Shown: piece after piece, positions 39,346-48,171 of the stretch | Position numbering within the stretch: the first letter of the stretch is position 1 | How the letters are laid out: each line of letters begins with the position of its first letter | Assembly: GCF_030268885.1 (NCBI RefSeq) | Contig: NZ_BSSA01000044.1 | Span: 1 to 48,658 of the forward strand | Reading direction: 5' to 3' | DNA from: Kitasatospora phosalacinea | Lineage (GTDB): Bacteria; Actinomycetota; Actinomycetes; Streptomycetales; Streptomycetaceae | DNA length: 48,658 nucleotides | The notes under the pieces: generated by a model | Told to the model about the DNA's origin: nothing | The model's input: only the letters and a program-made list of their open reading frames with translations | Databases searched by the model: none | Made by a program: the position numbers and the translations under genes

Positions 39346-39780
39346 TCAGCGCCCGTCGCCCCGGCTCCCGCCCCCCGGGGAGGGCTCCGCCGCGTTCAGC
39401 AGCGAGCGCAGCAGTTGCTCGTCCTCGGGCGTCAGCGCCGTCACGAAGGAGGCCAGCACCGCGTCCCGGTCCGGTTCGGTGTCCAGCAGCCGGCGCATCC
39501 GACGGGCCGTCAGCCCCGCCGCGTCCGCCGCCGCCGACCAGACGTACGCCCGGCCCGCCCGGCTGCGCACCACCGCCTGCTTCGCCAGCAGCCGCGACAG
39601 GATGGTCATCACCGTGGTGTACGCCAGGTCGCCGCCCACCTGCTCCTGCACCCAGGACGCCGTGACCGGCCCCGGCGCCCGGTGCAGCACCGACAGCACC
39701 TCGGTGGCCAGCTCGCCCTGCCCGCGGCGCCGCGGCCGTCCGCCCTCGTCGCGCCCCGGGTCGACGCCCGCCAACTCCAT
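39346..39780 (-). CDS. BlaI/MecI-family repressor
   Basis: This 144-residue winged-helix repressor has the family core GELATEVLSVLHRAPGPVTASWVQEQVGGDLAYTTVMTILSRLLAKQAVVRSRAGRAYVW and a C-terminal helical dimerisation region (VLASFVTALTPEDEQLLRSLLNA) that is the usual cleavage and dimerisation area. GGAGGGAG precedes the ATG at 39780, which excludes a longer reading. It forms an operon with the M56 protease that likely inactivates it. Targets may include the divergent DUF1906 gene or the operon itself. Confidence 0.93.
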   Translation of the reverse strand: MELAGVDPGRDEGGRPRRRGQGELATEVLSVLHRAPGPVTASWVQEQVGGDLAYTTVMTILSRLLAKQAVVRSRAGRAYVWSAAADAAGLTARRMRRLLDTEPDRDAVLASFVTALTPEDEQLLRSLLNAAEPSPGGGSRGDGR

Positions 39781-39941
39781 GGGAGACTCCCTCCGGCACG
39801 GCCGCCCCGCGCCCGACTCGGACAGTTCGCCCTCCATCCTAGGGGGCCGACCCCGCCGCCCGGGCAGCGGGTAAAGACTTCGCCAAGTACCCGTTATGGT
39901 GTGCGGAACCACCGCATGATCACCCCCCCGTGGAGAGTCAC

Positions 39942-41039
39942 GTGTCGCACCACCGCGCCCGCGAGTCGTCCGGACGCCGCCGCCCCCGCAACCGCCGCGC
40001 CGTCCTGCTCTCCGCCGCCGCCGTCCTGGTGATCGGATCCGGCGCCGCCGCGCTCGCCGCCGCCGGGAGCGGCGACGAGCACCCCGCGGCCGCCCCCGCC
40101 GCCACCGCCGAGGGCGCCGCCGGCACGCCGGTGCCCGACGGGAGCGCCGCGTCCTCCGCCGTGCCGTCGACCTCCGCGTCCGCGTCCGCCTCCCCCTCGG
40201 CGTCCGCCTCCGCCTCCGCGTCGGCCTCGACCTCCCCCTCGGCGTCCGCCGCCGGGTCGAGCCCGGCGGCCAGGGGCACCGCGGCCGCCCCGCCCGCCGC
40301 GCCGGTCGCCAAGCCCGGCACCGCCCCCGTGACCTTCACCGGCCTGGCCTTCGACACCTGCACCGCTCCCGGCCTCGCCACCATGAACGCCTGGCAGGGC
40401 ACCAGCCCCTACGGCGCCGCCGCCGTCTACATCGGCGGCAAGAACCGCGGCTGCGCCCAGCCCCAGCTCACCGCCAACTGGGTCAAGTCCGTGAGCAGCA
40501 GCGGCTGGAAGCTCGTCCCGCTGTACGTGGGCGCCCAGCCGCCCTGCCAGACCGGCAGCAGCCCCGAGAAGCTCACCGCCGACACCGCCGTCCCGCTCGG
40601 CACCACCGACGGCAACGACGCCGTCGCCAAGGCCGCCGCCCTCGGCATGCGCCCCGGCAGCACCCTCTACCTCGACGTCGAGGCCTACAACACCGCCGAC
40701 ACCTCCTGCGCCGACGCCGTCCTCGCCTACGTCCAGTCCTGGAACCGCGCCGTGCACGGCTCCGGCTACTGGGCCGGGTTCTACGGCTTCGCCTCCTCCA
40801 GCGCCGCGGGCATCGCCAAGGCCGCCGGGGAGAACGCCCCCGACCTGCCCGACGCGATGTGGTACGCCCGCTACGACGGCGCCGCCGACACCACCGGCAG
40901 CTTCCCGTTCGCCGCCGGCCTGTGGAGCGGGCACCGCCGCGCGCACCAGTACCAGATCAACCAGAAGGAGAGCTACGGCGGCGCCACCGTCACCGTCGAC
41001 CGCAACGCCTGGGACGCCCCGGTCGCGGTCGTCGGCTGA
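39942..41039 (+). CDS. Secreted DUF1906 (glycoside-hydrolase-like) protein
   Basis: This 365-residue exported protein has a basic start, a signal-anchor helix (AVLLSAAAVLVIGSGAAALAAAG) and a long Ser/Ala/Pro-rich linker (about 50-130). The DUF1906 domain follows: GLAFDTCTAPGLATMNAWQGT, AAVYIGGKNRGCAQP, GWKLVPLYVGAQ, STLYLDVEAYN (predicted acidic active-site strand) and GFYGFAS. It resembles lysozyme-like TIM barrels that act on cell-wall glycans. The GTG at 39942 has GGAG six bases upstream; the GTG four codons earlier does not. It is divergent from the BlaI/M56 operon, which may regulate it. Confidence 0.88.
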   Translation: MSHHRARESSGRRRPRNRRAVLLSAAAVLVIGSGAAALAAAGSGDEHPAAAPAATAEGAAGTPVPDGSAASSAVPSTSASASASPSASASASASASTSPSASAAGSSPAARGTAAAPPAAPVAKPGTAPVTFTGLAFDTCTAPGLATMNAWQGTSPYGAAAVYIGGKNRGCAQPQLTANWVKSVSSSGWKLVPLYVGAQPPCQTGSSPEKLTADTAVPLGTTDGNDAVAKAAALGMRPGSTLYLDVEAYNTADTSCADAVLAYVQSWNRAVHGSGYWAGFYGFASSSAAGIAKAAGENAPDLPDAMWYARYDGAADTTGSFPFAAGLWSGHRRAHQYQINQKESYGGATVTVDRNAWDAPVAVVG

Positions 41040-41117
41040 CGGGGCCCCAGGTCCCCGCCCCCGCCGGGCCCCGGCGTTCACCCCGGGGACACCGGATGAT
41101 CGCCCGCGGGTGGACGA

Positions 41118-41172
41118 CCGTTCGAACGGGGCTGGCAGGGTGCGGCGGTCGACCGGGACGGACCGGTCGACC
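41118..41172. promoter_or_regulatory. Inverted repeats upstream of the histidine phosphatase
   Basis: A perfect 12-bp palindrome CCGTTCGAACGG (41118-41129) and a pair of exact 10-bp arms GGTCGACCGG/CCGGTCGACC six bases apart (41147-41172) lie 24-78 bp before the gene. Both are symmetric, operator-like sites; no regulator can be assigned. Confidence 0.5.
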
Positions 41173-41195
41173 TCCCCTCCGAGAGGCTCCCCACC

Positions 41196-42548
41196 GTGAA
41201 CCGCACCGCCGCGCTCGCCGCCGCCCTGACCACCGCCCTGGTCGCCACCCTCGCGACCGCGGGCACCGCCGACGCCCAGGGCCGGGCCCGCAGCGACAGC
41301 TACGGCACCAAGACCCCCTACGCCCCGCAGCAGGACCCCGGGCGCTACCAGCCGGTCCCCGCGGGCTACACGCCGGTCTTCACCGAGAACGTCGCCCGGC
41401 ACGGCTCCCGCGCGATGAGCGACAGCGAGGACGGCGACGCCGTGCTGGCCCTGCTCGCCCGGGCCGAGCAGGCCGACGGCCTCACCGGCCTCGGCGCCCA
41501 ACTCGCCCCGCAGGTGCGGACGCTGCTCGCCGCGGCCGCCTCGATCGGCTACGGCAACCTCTCCGCCCGCGGAGCCGACGAGCAGCGGCGGACCGCGCTG
41601 CGGACGGAGCAGCGGCTGCCCGCGCTGTTCGACTCGATCGCCGCCCGGCACGAGCCGATCGTGGTCGAGACCTCCGGCGTCACCCGCGCGACCGCCAGTG
41701 CCAACGCCTTCACCGCCGGGCTGGTCGAGGGCGAGCCCGCCCTCGCGGGCGTGATCGCCGCCCCGGTCACCGACAAGAACCTGCTGTACTTCCACAAGCA
41801 GCCGCAGAACGCCGACTACCAGGCGTACGTCGCCCACGACCCGCAGCTCGCCGCCGCCCTGGCCGCCGTCGACGCCGACCCGCGCACCGCCGAGGCCGCC
41901 CGGCACACCGTCCGCCGCCTGTTCACCGCCGCCTTCGCCGACACCCTCACCACCGAGCAGCAGACCGCCTTCGCCCGCGCGCTGTACGCGCTCTACAGCG
42001 CCGCCCCCGACCTGGCCGTCGAAGCCCACGGCACCGACCTGGACCGCTTCCTGACGCCCACGGACGCCCAGTGGCTCGGCTACCTCGACGACGCCGAGGA
42101 GTTCTACCAGAAGGGCCCCGGCTTCACCGGACGCACCATCACCTACAAGATGGCGGGCGTCCTGCTCGACGACCTGTTCGTCCAGGCCGAGCACCGGGCC
42201 GACGGCACCGGCACCGCGGGCGCCGTGCTGCGCTTCACCCACGCCGAGGAGATCATGCCGCTGGCCGCCCTGCTCGGCCTGCCCGGCAGCACCGAGCAGG
42301 CCGACCCGGCCGAGCCCTACGACTACGCGAACAACCCGTGGCGCGGCGCGCAGGTCTCCCCGATGGCCGCCAACGTCCAGTGGGACGTGTACCGGGCCGC
42401 CACCGACGGCGGGGGCCGGCCGAGCCACCTGGTGCGGATGCTCTACAACGAGCGGGAGACCGCGTTCAAGGCCGACTGCCACCCGATCGCCAAGGGCTCC
42501 TACTTCTACGACCTGGACGAGCTGGAGCGCTGCTTCGGTCGGCGCTGA
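41196..42548 (+). CDS. Secreted histidine-type phosphatase (phytase/MINPP-like)
   Basis: This 450-residue protein has a Sec signal peptide (Ala-rich core, cleavage near 28). Catalytic motifs are ARHGSR (His69) and THAEE (His349-Ala-Glu351). The HAE proton-donor motif, rather than HD, is that of multiple inositol-polyphosphate phosphatases and actinobacterial acid phosphatases. It should release phosphate from inositol phosphates or other organic phosphates outside the cell. Two Cys near the end (ADCHPI, LERCFG) may form a disulfide. The start is GTG, with GAGAGG upstream. Confidence 0.9.
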   Translation: MNRTAALAAALTTALVATLATAGTADAQGRARSDSYGTKTPYAPQQDPGRYQPVPAGYTPVFTENVARHGSRAMSDSEDGDAVLALLARAEQADGLTGLGAQLAPQVRTLLAAAASIGYGNLSARGADEQRRTALRTEQRLPALFDSIAARHEPIVVETSGVTRATASANAFTAGLVEGEPALAGVIAAPVTDKNLLYFHKQPQNADYQAYVAHDPQLAAALAAVDADPRTAEAARHTVRRLFTAAFADTLTTEQQTAFARALYALYSAAPDLAVEAHGTDLDRFLTPTDAQWLGYLDDAEEFYQKGPGFTGRTITYKMAGVLLDDLFVQAEHRADGTGTAGAVLRFTHAEEIMPLAALLGLPGSTEQADPAEPYDYANNPWRGAQVSPMAANVQWDVYRAATDGGGRPSHLVRMLYNERETAFKADCHPIAKGSYFYDLDELERCFGRR

Positions 42549-42684
42549 CACCCCGTGGGCGGCGGGCGGCGGTGCGCGCAGGTCGTATGGTGGAGGCGGC
42601 CGCCGCCCGTCGGCAGAACCGGCAGGTGACGCGGCATCGGGACCGCCGCACGGCCGAGCACCGACGGGAAGGACGACCTGCGCC

Positions 42685-42972
42685 ATGGCAGTTGACATCC
42701 GGGTGGAGCCCCTGGGCGACCGCGAGTACCTGGTCCGGGTCGCGGACGGGACGGTCGAGGCGGCCACGCAGGTGCGGGTCACCGACGGCGTGCTGGAGCG
42801 GCCCGGACTGGCCGGGGGCGACGAGGGGCGGATCGTCCGCGAGACGGTGGCGTTCCTGGTCGAGCGCCAGCCCGTCGTCGACATCCCGCCGATGATCGAC
42901 CTGGACGACCTGGCCGACGCGTACGGGGACGCCTACCTGGAGGACCTGACCCGCCGGCTCGCCCGGGCGTAG
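42685..42972 (+). CDS. Small conserved hypothetical protein
   Basis: This 95-residue acidic protein begins with a beta-rich segment (VDIRVEPLGDREYLVRVADGTVEAATQVRVT), followed by VRETVAFLVERQPVVDIPPMIDLDDLADAYGDAYLEDL. The Ile-Pro-Pro-Met-Ile-Asp-Leu-Asp-Asp segment looks like a conserved motif. Similar small proteins occur in streptomycetes, but I know no function. GGAAGG lies upstream of the ATG, and a perfect stem-loop follows the stop. Confidence 0.75.
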   Translation: MAVDIRVEPLGDREYLVRVADGTVEAATQVRVTDGVLERPGLAGGDEGRIVRETVAFLVERQPVVDIPPMIDLDDLADAYGDAYLEDLTRRLARA

Positions 42973-42995
42973 CGCCCCCTCCCGTCCGCGCAGGG

Positions 42996-43020
42996 CCCGT
43001 TCGGGGATGGACCGAACGGG
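42996..43020 (+). terminator. Terminator after the small hypothetical gene
   Basis: Perfect 9-bp arms (CCCGTTCGG and CCGAACGGG) enclose a 7-base loop 23 bp after the stop codon. Confidence 0.8.
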
Positions 43021-43153
43021 GTGTCACCGATCGGGTCCGGCGTCGTTGTCCTGGCGTGCACGTTCGAGAGGCGCTGCGGCGCGCAGCGGGTGACCGCGGA
43101 ACAAGTGAAGAATCGTTTCTCCCGCGCGCGGGGCGGGCAAGGGGTGGGGCCCG

Positions 43154-43678
43154 GTGAACCACTTCGACGACGCCGAACCCGACTTCGAGGACCCCGACCC
43201 CGAGGACCCCGGCCCACCCCTGGTCCCGCCGCAGCGCTGCAGCACCACCCGGCCCACGGTGCACCTGGTGGTGGAGGTCGTCCTCGCCCCCGGACTGCAC
43301 GTCCCCGTCGTCGCCCGTCTCCGCTACCGCGCCGACGAGCCCTACACCGTGTACCTCGACAACCACGCCGACCTGCCCGAACCCGTGACCTGGGCGCTCT
43401 CCCGCGAGGTCCTGCTCGCCGGACTGACCCGCCCCGCGGGCCTCGGCGACATGTCCGTCACCCCCGGGCACGGCCCCGACCGCGGCCACGTCCTGCTCTC
43501 GCTGCACGGCGAGGAGGCCAGCGCCCTGCTGCGCGTCCCCGCCGCCGCCCTCCGCGCCTTCCTGCAGCGCACCGAGTGCGTGGTCCCGCTCGGCTGCGAA
43601 CGGGACCACGTCGACCTCGACGCGCTGCTCCGCCGCCTCCTCGACGAAGACGGGGGCAGGGACGAGGGCGGGGGATGA
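43154..43678 (+). CDS. SsgA-like sporulation/cell-division regulator (SALP)
   Basis: This 174-residue protein matches the SsgA-like family unique to sporulating actinomycetes: VARLRYRADEPYTVYL, TWALSREVLLAGLTRPAGLGDMSV and VLLSLHGEEASALLRVPAAALRAFLQRTECVVPLG. SALPs guide septum placement, peptidoglycan maintenance and spore separation. The N-terminal 30 residues are a Pro/Asp-rich tail longer than in SsgB. The start is GTG with AAGGGG upstream. Which SALP subgroup it belongs to cannot be decided by eye. Confidence 0.92.
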   Translation: MNHFDDAEPDFEDPDPEDPGPPLVPPQRCSTTRPTVHLVVEVVLAPGLHVPVVARLRYRADEPYTVYLDNHADLPEPVTWALSREVLLAGLTRPAGLGDMSVTPGHGPDRGHVLLSLHGEEASALLRVPAAALRAFLQRTECVVPLGCERDHVDLDALLRRLLDEDGGRDEGGG

Positions 43679-43711
43679 GGGGCGGGGGACGAGGGCGGGG
43701 AGGAGGCGCCG

Positions 43712-44524
43712 TCAGGCGCCCGTACGGCGGGCCAGGGCCGCGTCGACCTCGGCGAACAACTCGACCGGGGCGGTGCGCCCGTACCGGGCCGCGACCACCG
43801 GCCACAGGCGGCGGCCCAGCTCCAGCGCGGCACGCAGCGCCCCCGTCAGCTCCTGCGGCGCGGCGGCGCAGGTGGCCGCCCGCAGCCCGGCCACCGTCGC
43901 GGCCGAGAGCTCGCGCTCGGCACCGCGCGACGGGGTCAGCCAGTGCGCCGTCGACCCCTCGGCCAGCCGCGCCATCCACAGCAGGTGCCGCTGGGCGTGC
44001 CCCAGCGCGTCCCACGCGCGCAGGTCCTCGCCCCGGGCTGCCAGGTGCAGGGCCAGCACCAGCCAGTTGGCGAACGGGTCGCAGTACTGCGCGAGTACGT
44101 CCGGGTCGTCGACCGGCGGGACGTACCGCTCCGGCAGACCCTCCAGCACCGGCGCCAGCGCCCCGCGCCGGTCCACCACCAGCATCCGCTCCACCGCGGC
44201 GCCGCGGGCCGGCCAGTCCGCCACCCCTGCGATCTCGTCCACCGTCGCGAAGTGGAACTCGCCGCGCACCAGGCCGGGGAAGAACGCCACGTACGAACCG
44301 AACTCGTTGAGCAGGCCGTGACTGAGCGGCGCGATCGCCTCGCACCAGGCGCGCGGATCGACCTCGGCGCGCCTGCGCGCGGTGAAGAACAGCCAGAACT
44401 CGACGTCGCTGTGCTCGTCCGCCTCCCCGGCGGCGAAGGAGCCGTACATCAGCGCGGCGTCCAGCCCCCCGTCCGCCTCGCACGCCCGCCGGACCCTCGC
44501 GATCAACTCCTCCTGGAACAGCAC
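43712..44524 (-). CDS. Lincosamide nucleotidyltransferase-like protein (LnuB/LnuF type)
   Basis: This 270-residue nucleotidyltransferase has GSFAAGEADEHSDVEFW, the G-S-x(n)-D-x-D/E active site (Gly28-Ser29, Asp40, Glu42). FNEFGSYVAFFPGLVRGEFHFATVDEI is close in layout to LnuB/LnuF lincosamide nucleotidyltransferases of about 270 residues, which inactivate lincomycin and clindamycin by adding a nucleotide. Homologues in actinomycetes may instead modify other small molecules. The start is the GTG at 44524; upstream in-frame residues are Arg/Gly-rich and unlike the family. It lies next to nested insertion sequences, which could have moved it. Confidence 0.78.
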   Translation of the reverse strand: MLFQEELIARVRRACEADGGLDAALMYGSFAAGEADEHSDVEFWLFFTARRRAEVDPRAWCEAIAPLSHGLLNEFGSYVAFFPGLVRGEFHFATVDEIAGVADWPARGAAVERMLVVDRRGALAPVLEGLPERYVPPVDDPDVLAQYCDPFANWLVLALHLAARGEDLRAWDALGHAQRHLLWMARLAEGSTAHWLTPSRGAERELSAATVAGLRAATCAAAPQELTGALRAALELGRRLWPVVAARYGRTAPVELFAEVDAALARRTGA

Positions 44525-44698
44525 CCGTCCACCCAACACCCGCCCGCCGCACCGGGCAAGGCGATTTCCCCGCCGCCGCCGCGGCCCGGCCGGCCGCTCG
44601 GATGCCACCACGACGGACCCACCGGACTGGCGGGCACTCGAGGACGCCCGCGGCTCCGCCGGGCCCGTCCCCGCCCTGCTCGACTCGACCGCTTCGCG

Positions 44699-44721
44699 GC
44701 CGACCCGGAGGACGGGTCGGC
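44699..44721 (+). terminator. Stem-loop with T-tract
   Basis: GCCGACCC and GGGTCGGC are exact 8-bp arms around 7 bases, followed by TTT (44722-44724). It reads rightwards, opposite to the nucleotidyltransferase gene, and no gene on its strand precedes it. It may stop transcription entering the insertion sequences or be a remnant. Confidence 0.5.
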
Positions 44722-44756
44722 TTTGTACGTGAGCGGTGGTTCTGGCTCAACTTCCG

Positions 44757-46666
44757 GATGCTGTTGGTGATCTTCACGAGTGACGAGTTCGAGTCCCGTC
44801 GCTCAGTTGTTGGCACAGGTGCTGGAAGCGGGTGGCCTGGCCTCGTTGAGGATCGGTTGATCTGGCGTCGTCGTGGTACTGACTGAGGCGGATGATGTTG
44901 GTTCCGGCTGCGGTGAGGACGTGCTGGGCGTGGGTCTTCGCGGTGCCGCGGTAGCGGCAGTTGCGCAGGCCGTGGGTGTGGACGGTCTCGGAGACGGTGG
45001 CCTCGCAGCCGGCCCTCATGGCGTATCGGTTCTGCCAGGGTTTGGTCTTCTGCTCTTTCCTGACGCGGTTTTGGATCTCCTGCAGGGGCTGTGGCAGGAG
45101 CAGGACGTGGCGGCCTTTGCCGTCGACGTTTCCCGTGCACTGCGGGCGGTCGTCGCAGGCCCTGCAGACGGCACGGGGAAACAGCACTGACAGGCGCGGC
45201 TGTCCGTCGGCGAGGGTGGGTTTCCAGGGCGGGCTGGTGGCCCCGTTGGGGCAAGTAAGCGTTCTTTCATTCCAGTTGGGGTGGAAGTCCTCCTTGTTGA
45301 AGCCCGGGAGCGCCCGCGATCGAGGGGGGAGCCGGACAGGGCCGAGCAGGTCGATTCCGTACTCGGTCCTGGCCCGGTGGATGGCGGCGGGGCTGGTGTA
45401 TCCGCCGTCGACGAGGTGCTCGGCCGGAGCCAGGTTGTGTGCGGCAAGGTCGGAATGGATCCGTTCCAGGGCGTCGATGTCCTGCTCGGGCGCCGGCGTG
45501 GTGGCCACGTGCACGATCACGTTCGGCAAGCCGCTGTCGCAGGTCTCGGTCTGGTGGTCCTTGTAGCCGACCCACTCGGCCTTGCCGGGCTTGTGACTGA
45601 AGCGGGCCTGCGGATCGTGGGGAGAGACGATCTCCACCGACGACCACGGAACCCGGGCGGAGGCGGGATCGGGCCGCCCGTCGGAGGCGTCCGCGGTCGT
45701 CGAGCGCAGAGGGCTGTGGCGTCGGCTCAGCCGGTCGCGAGTCTGCTTGGGACCGCGCCAGCACAGATCACCGTGTTCGTCGTACCAGTACTGCTGGACC
45801 CAGACCTGGCGCATCACCTCGACCTTGGGCAGCCGCCGCAGCCGGGCCGGTGCGTCCGGAGCAAGGAGGGCCTGGAACAGGCGCATTCCGTCCTCACCGA
45901 CCGTGAGCGCGTACTGCTTGCGCTCGCTCGTCTCCTTGGGCAGCCGCTCGTAGCGCACCGGTCGACCGTAACGGCGTGCCCACTCGTCCGTGACCAGGGC
46001 GGATATCCAGTCCTCATCTGCTGCGGCCACCTCCTCCAGGGCCGCGCGCAAGGTCTCGCCGACCAGCTCGATCCGGTCCAGACGCCGCACCGCGGCCAGG
46101 ACATGGGTGGAGTCGGTCCGCTGTCTCCCGCGCCGCTTCACCAGCCCCGTCTGCGCCAGCCGTTCCACCATTGACGTCAGCAGCCGGTCCGCCCGGTCGC
46201 CCTCGGCCATCCGGTCACGGAACTCGCTGAGCACCGAGAAGTCGAAGCCCGGATCGTCCCGCTCCAGCCCCAGGCAGTAATTTCCAGTCCAGACGACACC
46301 TCACGGCCTCGGCGGCCTGACGGTCGGTGAGGTTCTGTGCGTACTGCAGCACCGACACCAGCGCCAATCGCGCCGGTGACAGGCCGCGACGTCCGTCGGT
46401 GGGATACCAATCGGCGAAATCCTCGTCCGTGAACAGCCCCTCCAAGTGATCCCGCACCCACATCGCAGCAGTACCCCGAGGGTTGCTCGCCTGTGCCATC
46501 CGCGCAGTCAGCGGCGGGATCTCCCGCCCAGACCATGAACCCATCGCCACCGCAGTCCACCCCTCTGAACAGGCCCGACCTCCAGGCCAGGACAGCAGAC
46601 GAGCACGGGCGCATTCAGCCGATGGCGGCAACATCACTCTCGCCAGTAAAGATCACCAACAGCATC
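44757..46666 (-). mobile_element. IS1182-type insertion sequence, complete with 7-bp target duplication
   Basis: The 1,910-bp element is bounded by exact 18-bp inverted repeats (GATGCTGTTGGTGATCTT at 44757-44774 and its complement at 46649-46666). It is flanked by a direct repeat ACTTCCG (44750-44756 and 46667-46673), the expected target-site duplication. It carries one minus-strand transposase frame of IS1182 type. It lies inside what appears to be the left end of an ISL3-type element. Confidence 0.88.
44774..46544 (-). pseudogene. IS1182-family transposase with a one-base frameshift
   Basis: The N-terminal part (from the ATG at 46544: WVRDHLEGLFTDEDFADWYP, SPARLALVSVLQYAQNLTDRQAAEAVRCRLDWK) and the remaining 480 residues (SVLSEFRDRMAEGDRADRLL, GRQRTDSTHVLAAVRRL, VDGGYTSPAAI, RAVCRACDDRPQC) are in different frames. 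The break is at about 46279, where TGGAAATTACTGC has one extra T compared with the expected W-K-Y-C codons. All other DDE-region segments are present. It is either a recently inactivated copy, or, less likely, made by frameshifting at AAATT. The C-terminal half also contains the usual Cys-rich zinc segment. Confidence 0.85.
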
Positions 46667-46775
46667 ACTTCCGTGGTCTGTGTACGGTGAGTGACGACGC
46701 GCTGGTGCGGTAGGCATCGGGAAGTTGCCCGAATTTCGCCAGCGGGCGGGTCGTGGTGGCTGACAGTGCGGGACC

Positions 46776-48171
46776 GTGGATGATCTGGTGCCCCGGCTGG
46801 AGAGGCTGTTGTTTCCGTCGGTCGCGGGTGTCGTGGTGCTGTCGGTCGACGTGGACGTCGAGTCGGTGAACGTGCGGATCAAGTCCTAGGCGGCGGGGCA
46901 CAGCTGCCCGGGGTGTGGGGGCTGGTCCACCCGGGTGCACAGCTCATACCTGCGGTTCCCCGTCGACGGTCCGATCGGGGCAGAGGGGTCCGGTTGTGCC
47001 TGGAGGTGCGGCGCTTCGTGTGCGTGAACTCGTCGTGCGGGCGGCGCACATTCGTTGAACAGATCGTCGGGCTAACCCGGCGCCACGGCCGTTGGACGGA
47101 GCAGTTGCGGTCGACGCCCGCCTCGGTCGGTTTGGCTCTGGCCGGGCGGGCTGGCGCCCGGCTGGCCTCGGTGTTCGGGACCTACGGAACGGTACTGGTC
47201 GACGCCGAGACCCGTCGGCCGGTAGACCTGCTGCCCGACCGGGCGGCATCCAGTCTGGCGGCCTGGCTGGCCAAGCGACCGAGGGTTGAAGTCGTTTGCC
47301 GCGACCGCGCTCCGTTCTTCGCCGAGGATGCCACCGTCGGAGCGCCCCAGGCCGTGCAGGTCGCGGACCGATGGCACTTGTGGCACAACCTCAGCGAGGC
47401 CGCTGAGCGAAGCGCCGCCCAACACCGCCGCTGCCTTCAGGCCCTGACCCCTGAGACACCCATCGAGCCCGAGGCGGTCACCATCTTGGTCGAGGAGACA
47501 GCCAGCTCGCCATGGCCGACCGGCCACCGCTTCGCCGACCGCGTCAGGAATCGGCACGCTACCGTCCACGCGCTCCTGGAGGCCGGCCACAGCAGGCGCT
47601 CGATCCCACGCCAGCTGGGCATGACCTACGGAACGGTCAAGCGTCTCGCCGACGCCACGCACCCAGAAGAGCTCTTCACCGGCCAATGACAGAACCGACC
47701 TTCCAAGCTCGACGATTACAAGCCGCATCTGGACAATCGCTGGCACGAGGGCTGCACCAACGCCTGGAAGCTGTGGAAGGAGATCGTGTCGCTCGGCTAC
47801 CTGGGTAGCTACCAGACGGTCCGCGCCTCCATCCACCAGAAGCGCACGTCACCACGACCTGTCACTGCGAGACCGCCCACGCCCCGGACGGTGGCCGGAT
47901 GGATCCTCCGCCGACCCGAATCCCCGCCCGAGCACGACCGCCTCCACCTCAAGACCGTCCTGGCCAACTGCCCCGAACTGGAGGCCCTGACCCGGCACGT
48001 CCGCTCCTTCGCCACCATGCTCACCGAGCGCCACGGCGAGCGCCTGCCGGAGTGGCTTGCCGCCGTTCGCCAGGATGACCTGCCCAGCCTCCACACTCTC
48101 GCCGCCGGGATCGACCGCTACCGCGACGCCGTCATCGCCGGCCTCACCCCCTGGAACTCCGGCGTCGTCGA
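46776..48171 (+). pseudogene. Degraded ISL3-family transposase
   Basis: Pieces of an ISL3 transposase lie in order but broken. They are an N-terminal PRLERLLFPSVAGVVV, stopped by TAG at 46887; a zinc segment HSCPGCGGWSTR in the same frame; a frameshift near 46990; then FVCVNSSCGRRTFVEQ and LALAGRAGARLAS. There the expected segment with the first catalytic Asp (VDDFA) is missing and the sequence resumes at YGTVLVDAETRRPVDLLPDR. A TGA at 47687 replaces the Trp of GQWQNR. The last part ends at GVVEG, where the conserved C-terminal end is replaced by the IS256-type element. It is not functional. Confidence 0.85.

Noticed and set aside
39894..42884. 996-residue minus-strand open frame
   Set aside because: It is antisense to the DUF1906 and histidine phosphatase genes, both with clear motifs. 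Its composition is low-complexity Gly/Ala/Val.
43458..45254. 598-residue minus-strand open frame running from the SsgA-like gene into the insertion sequence
   Set aside because: It crosses the IS boundary and overlaps the nucleotidyltransferase in another frame, and it has no coherent domain.
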